Shown piece after piece: positions 1 to 9,173 of a stretch of DNA of 47,342 bases. Where the stretch lies: NCBI GenBank assembly GCA_030684835.1, contig JAUXWZ010000151.1, positions 1-47,342 of the forward strand, read 5' to 3'. How positions within the stretch are numbered: position 1 is the stretch's first letter; each line of letters starts with the position of its first letter. This DNA is from Beijerinckiaceae bacterium (GTDB lineage: Bacteria; Pseudomonadota; Alphaproteobacteria; Rhizobiales; Beijerinckiaceae). The position numbers and the translations under genes were made by a program. The notes under the pieces are model-generated. The model searched no databases. It worked only from the letters and a program-made list of their open reading frames with translations, and was not told the origin of the DNA.

Positions 1-62
1 GGCAATTAGAATGGATCGCATTCTGGTTTCTCCTTGTGGCAAATCAGTGTTGCGGTGAACGA

Positions 63-3000
63 TTAGTATGATTGTGCGGCGGTGGTTTCGTCAGCGGGAA
101 CGTGCTCGGATTTTGCAGTCTGTATGAGACGCTCCAGCGGCTTGCGCCCGTATTTGAGAAACAGGGTCGGCGTCAAAAGAGCATCCAGCAGCGTCGCGCT
201 GACAAGCCCGCCAAAGATTGTGACTGCGACGGGGTGCAGGATCTCCTTGCCCGGCGCAGTGGAGTCGATCATGAGCGGGATCAGGGCAAAGCCAGCGGAA
301 ATTGCCGTCATCAATACTGGGGTCATGCGCTCGAGGCTGCCGCGCATGACGAGGTCGCGACCAAACGGCATGTTATCGTGAACCGCGAGATTGATGTAAT
401 GACTCACCTTGAGAATACCGTTGCGCGCGGCGATGCCCGCAAGCGTGATGAAGCCGATCATACTGGCGACAGAGAGCGGTTGACCCGCCAGCCAGAGCGC
501 GATCACCGAACCGATGAGCGCGAGCGGAATGCTGCCCATGATGATGAGAGCAAAAACGACGGAACGATAGCGGCTATAGAGCAGCGCGAAAACCATGGCG
601 AGCGAGAGAAGCGACAGAGCGCCGATGCGCAGGCTCGCCTCCTCCTGCGCCTGGAACGTGCCCTCCAGGCTGAAGAACGCGCCCTGCGGCAGCTTCACTT
701 TTTCCGTCTCCGCGCGGATCGCCGCGACGATGCGACTCGTGTCCGTTCGGCCGTCGGTGTTGGCGAGCACGACGATGCGGCGCGCGCTATTTTCTCGCAG
801 GATCTGGTTCGGACCGTCGGTTTCCCGCACATCCGCAACCTGTCTCAGCGGAATCCAACCGGCAGGGCTCTCGATCAGCAGATCGGCCAGACCGCTCGTC
901 GTCCTCTGCGCTTCCTGCAGACGCACAACCACATCGTAGCGGCGCGGCCCGTCAATGATGCGGGAAACGACTCGCCCGTTCGACAATCGCTCCAGCTGCT
1001 CTGTGACCTGCGCCGGCTGAAGTCCGTAGAGCGCTGCACGCTGATAATCGATCCTGATGTCGAGCTGCGGGATGCGCGTCTGTTTTTCCACCTGAAGATC
1101 GACGAGGCCGGAAATGCGTGAGAGACGGTCGCGCATGTCCTCGGCGATCGTACGCAGCGTGTCGAGATCGTCTCCAAAAATCTTGAGGGCGATCTCGGCG
1201 CGCACGCCCGAAAGCATGTGGTCGAGGCGGTGTGAAATGGGTTGCCCTATATTGATAGAGACAGGCAGCATCGAGAGCCGCTCGCGCATATCCGCGAGGA
1301 TCTCGATCTTGGGTCGTCCGCCCGTCTTCAGATCCACCTCAATCTCCGACGAGTGTACGCCCTCCGCGTGTTCGTCGAGTTCCGCGCGCCCCGTGCGGCG
1401 GCCCACCGATTTCACTTCGGGCGCCTCCAGCAGAAGGCGTTCCGCGATCAAGCCGACGCGATTGCTTTCTGCGAGCGAGATGCCCGGATTGAAAAGCATG
1501 TTGATGGTGAAAGTGCCTTCGTTGAACGGCGGCAGGAAAGCCCGCGGCAACATGAACGCGGCAAAACCGGCGACGAGAACAGCGGCGAAAATTGCGCTCA
1601 TCAAAATGCGCGCACGCACGAGCGCCCAATCAAGCGCGCGCTGGTTGAACGCCTTGAGGCGGCGCACGAGCCAGCTCTCCTTTTCATCCAGCCGCTTCAG
1701 GCCCGGCAGAAGGTAAAAGGCGAGGACGGGCGTGATCGTGATCGACGCGACCAGGCTGGCAAGGATCGACACGATGTAAGCCTGACCTAGCGGCGCGAAG
1801 AGTCGCCCCTCGATCCCGGAGAGCGCGAAGAGGGGCACGAAGACGAGAATGATGATCGCAGTCGCATAGACAATGCCCGAACGCACCTCTTGCGATGCGC
1901 TGACGACAACTTCGAACGTTGATCGCGGATCACCTTTTTCCCGATTCTCGCGCAGCCGCCGATAGATGTTTTCAACATCGACTACAGCATCATCGACGAG
2001 TTCGCCGATCGCGATCGCCAGACCCCCGAGCGTCATCGTGTTGATGGAAAGTCCGGCCAACCAGAACACGATAGCCGTCACGAGGATCGACACCGGGATG
2101 GCGACGAGCGAGATTCCAGTCGTGCGGACGTTCAGCAAAAAGGCAAAAAGAACGATCCCAACAATGACGATGGCTTCAAGCAGCACCGTCTCGACATTGC
2201 GCACCGAGGTCTCGATGAAAGTCGCCTGCCGGAAGAGAATATGGTCGGCTTTCACGCCTGGCGGGAGGCCCGCCGACGCCGCCTTGAGCGCCTGCTCCAC
2301 GGCGCGCGTGAGCTTGATCGTGTCGACACCCGGCTGTTTTTCGACCGAGACGATGACTGCGGGTTTGCCCATGTAACCGGCGTCGCCCCGCTTCACGCGC
2401 GAGGCGAACTCGACGTCGGCGACTTGTCGCAAGAGGATCGCGCGGCCGTTGATATTGGCGACAACGAGGCTGCGCAGATCATCCAAACTAGTCGTGCGCC
2501 CGACGTTGCGGATCAGGAACTCGCGCGAATATTGGTCAGTGAAGCCGCCCGGCGAATTGGAGCCAAATTGCGCGAGCCCCTTTTCGACTTGCTCGTAGGA
2601 AACGCCTAGCGCGCGCATGGCGGTTGGATTGGGCGCCACACGGTACTGGCGCACTTCGCCGCCGATAGGAATCACCTGCGCGACACCCGGAATCGTGAGC
2701 AGGCGCGGCCGCAAAGTCCAGTCGGCGACTTCGCGCAACTCCATCGGCGATACGCTGTCGCCCGTCACCGCGATGAGAAGAATCTGCCCCATTATGGAGC
2801 TGACGGGCCCCATTTGCGGAATTGCATCCTGAGGCAAGCGCGAGCGAACGACGGAGAGCTTCTCGGCGACCTGCTGGCGATTGCGGAAGATCTCCGTATT
2901 CCAGTCGAACTCGACATAAACGATGGACAAGCCCACACCCGAAACCGACCGCACGCGCGTCACGCCCGGCAGTCCATTCATTTCGGTTTCGATGGGGAAT

Positions 3001-3200
3001 GTGACGAGTTGCTCAACCTCCTGCGGCGCGAGGCCGTCAGCTTCCGTCATGATGGTGACGGTTGGCCTGTTGAGATCGGGGAACACGTCGACGGGCAGCC
3101 GCGTGGTGGCGAAGACGCCGAGCACGATGAGCGCGGCGGCTATGGCGAGAACGAGCAGCCTGTTCTTTAGCGACTGGGTGACGAGAAAGCCGAAAAGCAT
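63..3200 (-). CDS. Heavy-metal efflux RND transporter permease (CzcA/CusA family)
   Basis: A 1045-residue inner-membrane RND pump, the normal length for heavy-metal efflux (HME) members. It begins with an N-terminal membrane anchor (about residues 10-32), followed by a large periplasmic porter region, a membrane block from about 340, a second porter region and a final membrane block. The TM4 signature sits at residues 399-411 (GELVDDAVVDVEN), with acidic residues expected to carry protons or bind ions. It lacks the pattern I associate with the Cu/Ag (CusA) group, so a divalent metal is more likely; the exact metal cannot be told. The ATG at 3200 is preceded by GAGG and lies 4 bases after the adaptor stop, so the two are co-transcribed. 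No outer-membrane channel gene is visible; it could lie left of the window. Confidence 0.93.
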   Translation of the reverse strand: MLFGFLVTQSLKNRLLVLAIAAALIVLGVFATTRLPVDVFPDLNRPTVTIMTEADGLAPQEVEQLVTFPIETEMNGLPGVTRVRSVSGVGLSIVYVEFDWNTEIFRNRQQVAEKLSVVRSRLPQDAIPQMGPVSSIMGQILLIAVTGDSVSPMELREVADWTLRPRLLTIPGVAQVIPIGGEVRQYRVAPNPTAMRALGVSYEQVEKGLAQFGSNSPGGFTDQYSREFLIRNVGRTTSLDDLRSLVVANINGRAILLRQVADVEFASRVKRGDAGYMGKPAVIVSVEKQPGVDTIKLTRAVEQALKAASAGLPPGVKADHILFRQATFIETSVRNVETVLLEAIVIVGIVLFAFLLNVRTTGISLVAIPVSILVTAIVFWLAGLSINTMTLGGLAIAIGELVDDAVVDVENIYRRLRENREKGDPRSTFEVVVSASQEVRSGIVYATAIIILVFVPLFALSGIEGRLFAPLGQAYIVSILASLVASITITPVLAFYLLPGLKRLDEKESWLVRRLKAFNQRALDWALVRARILMSAIFAAVLVAGFAAFMLPRAFLPPFNEGTFTINMLFNPGISLAESNRVGLIAERLLLEAPEVKSVGRRTGRAELDEHAEGVHSSEIEVDLKTGGRPKIEILADMRERLSMLPVSINIGQPISHRLDHMLSGVRAEIALKIFGDDLDTLRTIAEDMRDRLSRISGLVDLQVEKQTRIPQLDIRIDYQRAALYGLQPAQVTEQLERLSNGRVVSRIIDGPRRYDVVVRLQEAQRTTSGLADLLIESPAGWIPLRQVADVRETDGPNQILRENSARRIVVLANTDGRTDTSRIVAAIRAETEKVKLPQGAFFSLEGTFQAQEEASLRIGALSLLSLAMVFALLYSRYRSVVFALIIMGSIPLALIGSVIALWLAGQPLSVASMIGFITLAGIAARNGILKVSHYINLAVHDNMPFGRDLVMRGSLERMTPVLMTAISAGFALIPLMIDSTAPGKEILHPVAVTIFGGLVSATLLDALLTPTLFLKYGRKPLERLIQTAKSEHVPADETTAAQSY

Positions 3201-3204
3201 TGGC

Positions 3205-4851
3205 TTACCTCACCTGGTTGAGAAGTTCGGCTCCCTGCACGACGATGCGTCGCCCCGGTGCAACCCCCGCGCTGATGAGCATCCGTCCACTGTCGAGCGG
3301 CATGGCGCGAACTTCGCGGCGCTCGAAACGCTCCGCGCGAACATGTTCGAATACGATGCTCTGGCCGTTTTCACCCGCAATCACCGCCGCGCGTGGAGCC
3401 GCCATTCCCTTCGTCGCCTCGCCCGTCTGCACGATCACCGTGACAAGCTGGCCTATGCGCAGACTGACCTGCCCCTCCGGCAGCGCGAAATGCACTGGCA
3501 GAAATTGGGACCTATCTGCAAGGCCGGCCCCCCGGAAGACGAGGGGAAAGATGCGGCCCTCCACGGTTCGGGCCTCAGCGCTGGACACGTCCATCAACGC
3601 TTCCAGACTCTGCGCTTCGACCCACAATTGCCGGGGATCAACGATCTGGAAGATGATCGCGTTGGCGTCGGCAATTTGCCCTGTAATCGCGTTTGCAGCC
3701 GCAACGAAGCCGGAAACGGGGGCTACCAACGCTTCTGGCTCCCGGCGCATTTGCTCCAGCGCCGCGCGCCGATCCCTAATGGCGTCGAGTTCGATGCGCG
3801 CCTCGTCGAGTTGCACGCGCGCCACGGCGCCGCTGCCGACCAACTTCTCGAAACGGGCGATCCTCTGCTGAATGAGCGATATCTGCTGGTCCAGCTCGCC
3901 CTGCCGCTGGCGCTGGTCGCTGGTTTCGGCCGCACTCAGCGGCGGCGTGACGTAGGCGACGATATCTCCCTCCTTGACGCGGGCGCCGAGCCGCGGGAAT
4001 CCGCCCCGGGGCGCTGAAAGCCGGCCGCTTACGGCAGCCTGAACGTAGCCGCTGGCGTTCGGATCGACGATGACCCGCCCCGGCAATTGGACCGTCGCTG
4101 CGTGATCGGCTGCCTGCGTGAACTGGGTGCGCACCTCCAGAAGTCGCTGCGCTTGCTTGGGCATGAAAACCGCGCCATCGGGCAGCCGACGCGCTACATC
4201 CCGGATCGCCGGCGCATCGGCCGGCTGGGCGACAGCGCCGCTCGCCAGCAATCCGGTCGCGACGACCGCGACAAAGCCGACGACCGCCAGGGTGCGCTTG
4301 CGCCCGCCGACGACGACAGCCACCCCAAGACCGCTCAGGAACGCAAAACCCGCAATGGCGAGAACTGGCGCTGCTGTTGTGCTCGAGCTGGCAAGATGAG
4401 CCCAAATGCGCGCCATCGGACCCAGGGCCTGCGCTGTCGCCGCCGGCGGGCTGGGGATCACGAGCGTCGTCGTAAGGATATCGACGGCGCCGTCATACGC
4501 GACGGTGAACAGGAGATCATGCCGGCCCGGCTTAACCGCCCATTCGGCGTCGAGACGGTATCGGTCGTCGGCAGGTGAAGCAATCTTCGGCCCCTCCGGC
4601 GTCTCCAGTTCGATCGACGCGCCGGTCACGGGCTCGTTCGTCCGGAAGCGGTCAAGGTAAATCGTTAGCCCGCCATCCCGGGCGATGGCTACCAGCTCGA
4701 AGTCGTCGGACTGCGCTTCCGCACGCGGAGCCGCGACTGTCTGTTGCTCCGGCTGGGCTGGCCCATGGTCGTGCCCCTCATGGGCGTGGACCAAAGTGGG
4801 CGACGCGCACAGCGCGAGCGCGAGTAGAAAACCATGAATAAACGGCAGCAT
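3205..4851 (-). CDS. RND efflux periplasmic adaptor subunit with N-terminal extra domain and membrane hairpin
   Basis: Membrane-fusion (HlyD/CzcB-like) adaptor linking the RND pump to an outer-membrane channel. I chose the ATG at 4851 (MLPFIHGF...) because AGGGA lies about 10 bases upstream and it gives a clean signal peptide (residues 1-23, cut after VHA). A His-rich start (HEGHDHG, 24-30) and a beta-rich domain (about 50-135) follow. Two adjacent hydrophobic segments (about 161-183 and 188-209) are joined by GRKRT, then comes the ordinary adaptor: barrel/lipoyl strands from about 250 and a coiled coil about 310-370. The Arg/Lys loop between the two helices fits positive-inside topology, so both flanking domains would face the periplasm. 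An in-frame ATG at 4905 would destroy the signal peptide. It is the middle gene of the metal-efflux operon. Confidence 0.9.
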   Translation of the reverse strand: MLPFIHGFLLALALCASPTLVHAHEGHDHGPAQPEQQTVAAPRAEAQSDDFELVAIARDGGLTIYLDRFRTNEPVTGASIELETPEGPKIASPADDRYRLDAEWAVKPGRHDLLFTVAYDGAVDILTTTLVIPSPPAATAQALGPMARIWAHLASSSTTAAPVLAIAGFAFLSGLGVAVVVGGRKRTLAVVGFVAVVATGLLASGAVAQPADAPAIRDVARRLPDGAVFMPKQAQRLLEVRTQFTQAADHAATVQLPGRVIVDPNASGYVQAAVSGRLSAPRGGFPRLGARVKEGDIVAYVTPPLSAAETSDQRQRQGELDQQISLIQQRIARFEKLVGSGAVARVQLDEARIELDAIRDRRAALEQMRREPEALVAPVSGFVAAANAITGQIADANAIIFQIVDPRQLWVEAQSLEALMDVSSAEARTVEGRIFPLVFRGAGLADRSQFLPVHFALPEGQVSLRIGQLVTVIVQTGEATKGMAAPRAAVIAGENGQSIVFEHVRAERFERREVRAMPLDSGRMLISAGVAPGRRIVVQGAELLNQVR

Positions 4852-4925
4852 TTTTCGAAGTCCCTGAATGACGCGAAGGCGGGCGCTGGCGAACAGCGCA
4901 CGCACGGCCCTGCGGGGCCGGTCGG

Positions 4926-5369
4926 TCAGACCTGGGACTGGGGCGGCCTTAGAAGCGAATCGGGAGCGAACTCCACCCGGACTCTATCGCCGGAAGGCGG
5001 AGAGCGGAGTTCGCTCAGAGACGCGCACTTCATCGGCTGTGAAGAGGCGGGGGGTATGAAGCTGCAGCAGGGCGATATGCTCAACATGCAGCAATGGCCG
5101 TCGCAGGACGTCTTGCCCTCGTTTGCGGGCCGCTCTGCCGCTCCGGGAACCACTGCGTCCTGCGCCTCTTCAGCGAAATTCGCGTATTCGGCCGGGGCCG
5201 CGGCGCCCTGAACGGTTCCAGAAGTCGCTTCAATGGCTGCGCCGACGGCAACAGTCTCAAAAGGGTGAGAATGACCCTTATGAGCAAATGCAGGCGCAGA
5301 CGTAAACGCGCCCGCAATCATTATGATCGCGAGAGCGACGAGCAGGCTCAGGAACCGGCGCAAGTGCAT
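4926..5369 (-). CDS. Small secreted His/Cys-rich protein of the metal-efflux operon
   Basis: A 147-residue protein starting at MHLRRFLSLL, with a signal peptide ending near APAFA (residue 29). The mature N-terminus is His-rich (HKGHSH, 30-35). A Cys cluster at 89-102 (CDGHCC then CC) plus Cys115 suggests metal binding in the periplasm. The same reading frame stays open much further upstream, but only the product starting at 5369 has a signal peptide. It is first in the minus-strand run with the adaptor and RND pump, so it is probably a metal chaperone, buffer or sensor for that system. I do not recognise a named family; it recalls small proteins found beside cop/cus genes. Function is inferred from composition and position only. 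Confidence 0.7.
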   Translation of the reverse strand: MHLRRFLSLLVALAIIMIAGAFTSAPAFAHKGHSHPFETVAVGAAIEATSGTVQGAAAPAEYANFAEEAQDAVVPGAAERPANEGKTSCDGHCCMLSISPCCSFIPPASSQPMKCASLSELRSPPSGDRVRVEFAPDSLLRPPQSQV

Positions 5370-5625
5370 GGCGAACGAAATACAGACTAAGCTAGCGCTG
5401 CGCAAGCGGAGGGCGTCGATCTTTCGGCTTCTTGCAGTAGCCTCGACAAGAATCCGTGGAGAGGCGCGGGACATCCTCAGATACGTGAAAGCCATAACCC
5501 ATGAAGACGCCGCTCGGCCCGGGTTCGAAGCGCGATCTAAGGGCGAACGGGCTTGAGTGCGCGTGCGGTAAGCGGGGAGCCTGATGGTGGCAGAGGCGGG
5601 GGCTTCCGCAGCGAGGGCGGCCTGA
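5370..5625. promoter_or_regulatory. Intergenic region upstream of the metal-efflux operon
   Basis: 256 bases between the end of the GH1-RmlD gene and the start of the small His/Cys-rich gene, both on the minus strand. It must hold the promoter of the efflux operon. I see no clear MerR- or Fur-type dyad and no convincing terminator for the upstream gene. Small open frames here look like chance. Confidence 0.35.
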
Positions 5626-7779
5626 TTAAGCTCTCGCCCCTTCGGTCCATTTGATCTCGCAGTCGCCGAAGTATCGCGCAACCGCGTCGTCGAGCTTAGG
5701 CAATATGATGCCACGCCGACTCGTAAGCGCCGTGATTTTTGCCGAACGCCTCTGGTTCCCGGTCGTGCGCTTCCAGTTGATGCCCACTCGCTCCGCAGCC
5801 AACTCGGCAAGGTCGCACCAGGACATCATGCCATCGTTTGCCAAGTGCCAAAGGCCTGCCTCTGTATCGATTAAAAGATCAAGGGTGGCGTTGACGAGAT
5901 CGGGAACGTACGTCGGAGACACCACCGTATCATCGGGATCGATCGCTCGACCTTCGCTGAGATGATTGAGGCATTGCCAAACAAAATTACTACTATCCCA
6001 GGGACCGAAAAATGCGCTCGTGCGAACAACAAGCGCATCCGGATGGAGCCGCAAGACCTGTCGCTCCGCTTCTTCCTTGCTGGCGCCATAAACGCACTGC
6101 GGCTGAGGATTGTCATCTTCCAGGTAGGCGCGACCCAAAGTTCCATCAAAGACAAGGTCGGATGAGAAGGTTACATATTGTATACCGGCGCTTGCACAAA
6201 CACGCGCTACGTTCGCCGCCCCGGTAACATTCCAGTCGAAACACAGATTTCGCTCGCGCGGCGCATCGTTAACGCGGACATACCCGGCCGCGTTAACAAC
6301 AACCCACGGATTATGGAGTGAGACTGCCTGTTTGACGGATTCCTCATTCGTGATGTCCGCGTCGCCCCTGCCAAGTAAGACGCAGCCCAGTCCGCGGTAG
6401 GCGCAAACCCGTGCGAAAGCACGCCCAAGTGTGCCGTTGGCGCCGAGGACGAGTACAGGCGCGCGTGATGCGCGTTGTTGCGGAAGTTGAGTCGATCCGC
6501 GGTAAAGCCGAACCTCCCGACGCCACCAACCCGGTTGATCTAGCAAAGGGTGATCTACGCTTCCGTTTTCAGCTAACGATTTCGTAGCATGGCCAAGACC
6601 GGTGAGGCGTGGCGCGCCGCCTCTTATGTCGAATGGACCGGGTTCATAGAAACCGTGTTTCTTTGTGAGAAGGGAGTTCCAATCAACCGCACCGAACATG
6701 GACCAGACGGTCACCGCACGGACGTCCACACCCGACCTGCGCAGATCCTCGGCCGCGCTCCACAACTCACACAACCAGCGTATTTGCTCATCGCGCGTGG
6801 AGCCGTGGTGCGCCTCCGTAATCGCAAGGGGCAGTCCATACCGCTCCCACGCTTCCGTCAGACGGGCATGTGCGCCCAACTGCAGGCCTGGCTGTTCGAC
6901 CCTAAAGGCCTCTACATCGGCATATCGCTCTTGTTCGTTTCCACCGGCAAAACAGGCCGGAACACAATGCAACTCCGGCTCCAGGTAGCGGTCGCTAGTT
7001 GCGTAGTAGTTGATCCCGATGATACTCGGCGCGCCCTCGCTATTTTCCAGCTTCTCAAGTTCAGCCGCCGAAACACCGTGTCGAAGAAGCGTGTCGAAAA
7101 ATACATGCCCCGGTTTCACTCTCCCAAGCAGCAGATCGAAGCTGAGCCAGCGGCGCTCATTTTCATGATCCGCCTGATATAAAAGCTTTTGTGGAGCAAA
7201 GGTCTTTCCCAAGTCTTCCGTCTGCACAAGTTGAGCGTTAGGATTGACCGTCCGAATAGCTTGCATTGCCATTCCTATAGCGCGGCATTCATTCACGAGC
7301 GCCCGCAAGAACGCGCTGTAGTCCCGGCGATGCGGGTGCCAGTGACCGTAAAGGCCGCTAAAACGCGCCGTCGTCAACGGCTCGTTGACAGGCGTATACT
7401 TGACAATCCAAGGATATCGTAGGGCCACCTGCCTCGCGTAAACAGCCAGTTTTTCGGCGAACAATGGATCGAGCAAGTGGGTATAACGAGGTCCGCTACC
7501 GTGATGTATGAGACCAGCGATTACTTCTATTCCGAGTTCGCGTAGCCGTGCTAGTCGCACATCGGTCCAGCTCCAGTCGAATTCAGAGGGGTCCTCAGGC
7601 GAGACGGTTTCCCAGATCACCGGGTACCGCAAAGTTTTGATGCCTAAATCCGCGATTAAATCGAGATCCCCTAATCGATCCTGGTGTCCTGTCTCGGCTA
7701 ACTGGTTGCGGTATTGATCGCCAATCCTGACCACCGTGCATTCGGGGCCGCCCCATAATTCCAACTTCGCGCTCATCAT
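5626..7779 (-). CDS. Fusion protein: family 1 glycoside hydrolase-like domain plus RmlD-like NAD(P)-dependent sugar reductase
   Basis: A 717-residue two-domain cytoplasmic protein. Residues 1-420 resemble family 1 glycoside hydrolases: the acid/base motif is VNEPL (Glu133) and the nucleophile-like motif is ITEAHHG (Glu322). Residues 440-710 are an RmlD/extended-SDR domain with the nucleotide loop GANGTLG (446-452) and the YxxxK pair Tyr564/Lys568, as in dTDP-4-dehydrorhamnose reductase. I placed the start at 7779 (MMSAKLELWGGPE) because GGAG lies 10 bases upstream and homology appears to begin there; the frame extends to 7866 without recognisable protein. It is divergent from the glycosyltransferase-glf pair, so a role in making or modifying a surface sugar polymer is likely. 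Whether the hydrolase half is active is unknown. Confidence 0.87.
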   Translation of the reverse strand: MMSAKLELWGGPECTVVRIGDQYRNQLAETGHQDRLGDLDLIADLGIKTLRYPVIWETVSPEDPSEFDWSWTDVRLARLRELGIEVIAGLIHHGSGPRYTHLLDPLFAEKLAVYARQVALRYPWIVKYTPVNEPLTTARFSGLYGHWHPHRRDYSAFLRALVNECRAIGMAMQAIRTVNPNAQLVQTEDLGKTFAPQKLLYQADHENERRWLSFDLLLGRVKPGHVFFDTLLRHGVSAAELEKLENSEGAPSIIGINYYATSDRYLEPELHCVPACFAGGNEQERYADVEAFRVEQPGLQLGAHARLTEAWERYGLPLAITEAHHGSTRDEQIRWLCELWSAAEDLRRSGVDVRAVTVWSMFGAVDWNSLLTKKHGFYEPGPFDIRGGAPRLTGLGHATKSLAENGSVDHPLLDQPGWWRREVRLYRGSTQLPQQRASRAPVLVLGANGTLGRAFARVCAYRGLGCVLLGRGDADITNEESVKQAVSLHNPWVVVNAAGYVRVNDAPRERNLCFDWNVTGAANVARVCASAGIQYVTFSSDLVFDGTLGRAYLEDDNPQPQCVYGASKEEAERQVLRLHPDALVVRTSAFFGPWDSSNFVWQCLNHLSEGRAIDPDDTVVSPTYVPDLVNATLDLLIDTEAGLWHLANDGMMSWCDLAELAAERVGINWKRTTGNQRRSAKITALTSRRGIILPKLDDAVARYFGDCEIKWTEGARA

Positions 7780-7997
7780 TGCGGATTGGCTCCAGTATTC
7801 GCGACAGCGCGCCCCAAGGCGGTGAACGAAGTCGGCGAACACGGGTTCCGAAACGCCCGAAACCATTGGGAGGGAGGAGCGTTTTGAAGCTGCCCGCTCG
7901 CACGGCGCATCCTCGGGAGTTAAAAACGGAACCGAAGCAAGAGCGCGGCGTTTGGAACCGGGGCGAGGATTTTAGTGGATTGAGGATTTGATAGACG
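7780..7997. promoter_or_regulatory. Divergent intergenic region of the polysaccharide module
   Basis: 218 bases between the start of the GH1-RmlD fusion (minus) and the glycosyltransferase (plus). Promoters for both directions must lie here. I see no strong dyad. A GAGG about 12 bases before 7998 may serve as a ribosome binding site for the glycosyltransferase. Confidence 0.35.
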
Positions 7998-9173
7998 ATG
8001 AATTTTCACCCCGCTTCCAGTCAACTGCCCCTTCTTGTTTGCTTCTCGCACCTTCGTTGGAACTTCGTCTATCAGCGGCCGCAACACCTGATCACGCGCG
8101 CGGCCAAACAGTTCAACGTAATCTTCGTTGAAGAACCTCTTCACGAATCGGTGGCCGCGCCGGGGCTTCGGCAGGAACTGACACCGGAGGGCATTCGGGT
8201 CTTAACGCCTCTAATCCCAATCTCTTTCACTGTTAAGCAGTCATTATCAAGTCAGCGGCTTCTGCTTGAAGACTTTTTACAAACTGAAACCCGAGAGCGT
8301 GTGATATTTTGGTACTACACGCCGACTGCTCTGGCCATCAGCTATCACCTTCTCCCGGATGCCGTGATTTACGACTGCATGGACGAGCTGTCGTTATTCA
8401 AAATGGCTCCGCCGACGCTACGCGAGTTGGAGCGACATCTGTTTGGCCGGGCGGACGTCGTCTTCACAGGAGGTCATGCGCTGTTCGAGGCCAAGCGTCA
8501 CTATCACCACAACATATATGAGTTTCCAAGCAGCGTAGACGTTGGCCACTTCAGCAAAGCGAGGTCGTCGAAATCGAGCCCCCAAGACGCTGCGCACATC
8601 AAGCGTCCGCAAATTGGCTTTTTTGGCGTCATTGACGAACGCATGGACCTTGAGCTTCTGGCGGGCATGGCGGCCGCGAGGCGCGATTGGCAATTTGTGA
8701 TGATCGGCCCCGTCGTGAAAGTCGATCCGGGGAGCCTCCCCGACCACGACAACATTCATTGGATGGGCCCGCGCCCCTATAGCGCCTTGCCGGATTACAT
8801 CGGCTCCTGGGATGTGGGCCTGATGCCCTTTGCGATAAATGATGCCACACGCTTCATAAGCCCCACGAAAACACTCGAGTTTCTCGCGGCCGGCTGCCCC
8901 GTTGTATCCACCCCGATCACCGATGTGGTCACCCCTTATGGTGTGAGGGGCCTCGTGGAGATTGCCGCGACCGTGGGGGAGGCGCTGGAGTGTACGGAGC
9001 GCCTCATGCTCCAAGAGGATCGCACCCAATGGCTTCAGGCTGTCGATGCTTACTTGGCTGGCCGCTCCTGGGATGCGACCTGGGCCGAAATGCACGCCCA
9101 CATCGAAAAGTGCTTGAGGCACGGGCGTCGCCGGGCCGTGGCGCAAGATTTGAGGGAAGCCGCTTATGTATGA
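7998..9173 (+). CDS. Glycosyltransferase (GT-B fold, group 1 type)
   Basis: A 391-residue cytoplasmic glycosyltransferase without signal peptide or membrane segment. The N-terminal sequence FSHLRWNFVYQRPQHL (about 16-31) is typical of a group-1-like family in exopolysaccharide clusters. The C-terminal half has the donor-binding Rossmann domain, with IGFFGVIDERMDLELL (about 208-223) and the acidic/Pro stretch ISPTKTLEFLAAGCPVVSTP (about 294-313). Donor and acceptor cannot be deduced. Its last 8 bases overlap the start of the UDP-galactopyranose mutase gene, so the two are translationally linked and a galactofuranose-containing polymer is plausible. GC content is lower than in neighbouring housekeeping genes. 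Confidence 0.87.
   Translation: MNFHPASSQLPLLVCFSHLRWNFVYQRPQHLITRAAKQFNVIFVEEPLHESVAAPGLRQELTPEGIRVLTPLIPISFTVKQSLSSQRLLLEDFLQTETRERVIFWYYTPTALAISYHLLPDAVIYDCMDELSLFKMAPPTLRELERHLFGRADVVFTGGHALFEAKRHYHHNIYEFPSSVDVGHFSKARSSKSSPQDAAHIKRPQIGFFGVIDERMDLELLAGMAAARRDWQFVMIGPVVKVDPGSLPDHDNIHWMGPRPYSALPDYIGSWDVGLMPFAINDATRFISPTKTLEFLAAGCPVVSTPITDVVTPYGVRGLVEIAATVGEALECTERLMLQEDRTQWLQAVDAYLAGRSWDATWAEMHAHIEKCLRHGRRRAVAQDLREAAYV

Noticed and set aside
72..1121. 349-codon plus-strand frame within the RND pump gene
   Set aside because: Charged, repetitive composition typical of an antisense shadow; the minus-strand RND product is unmistakable.
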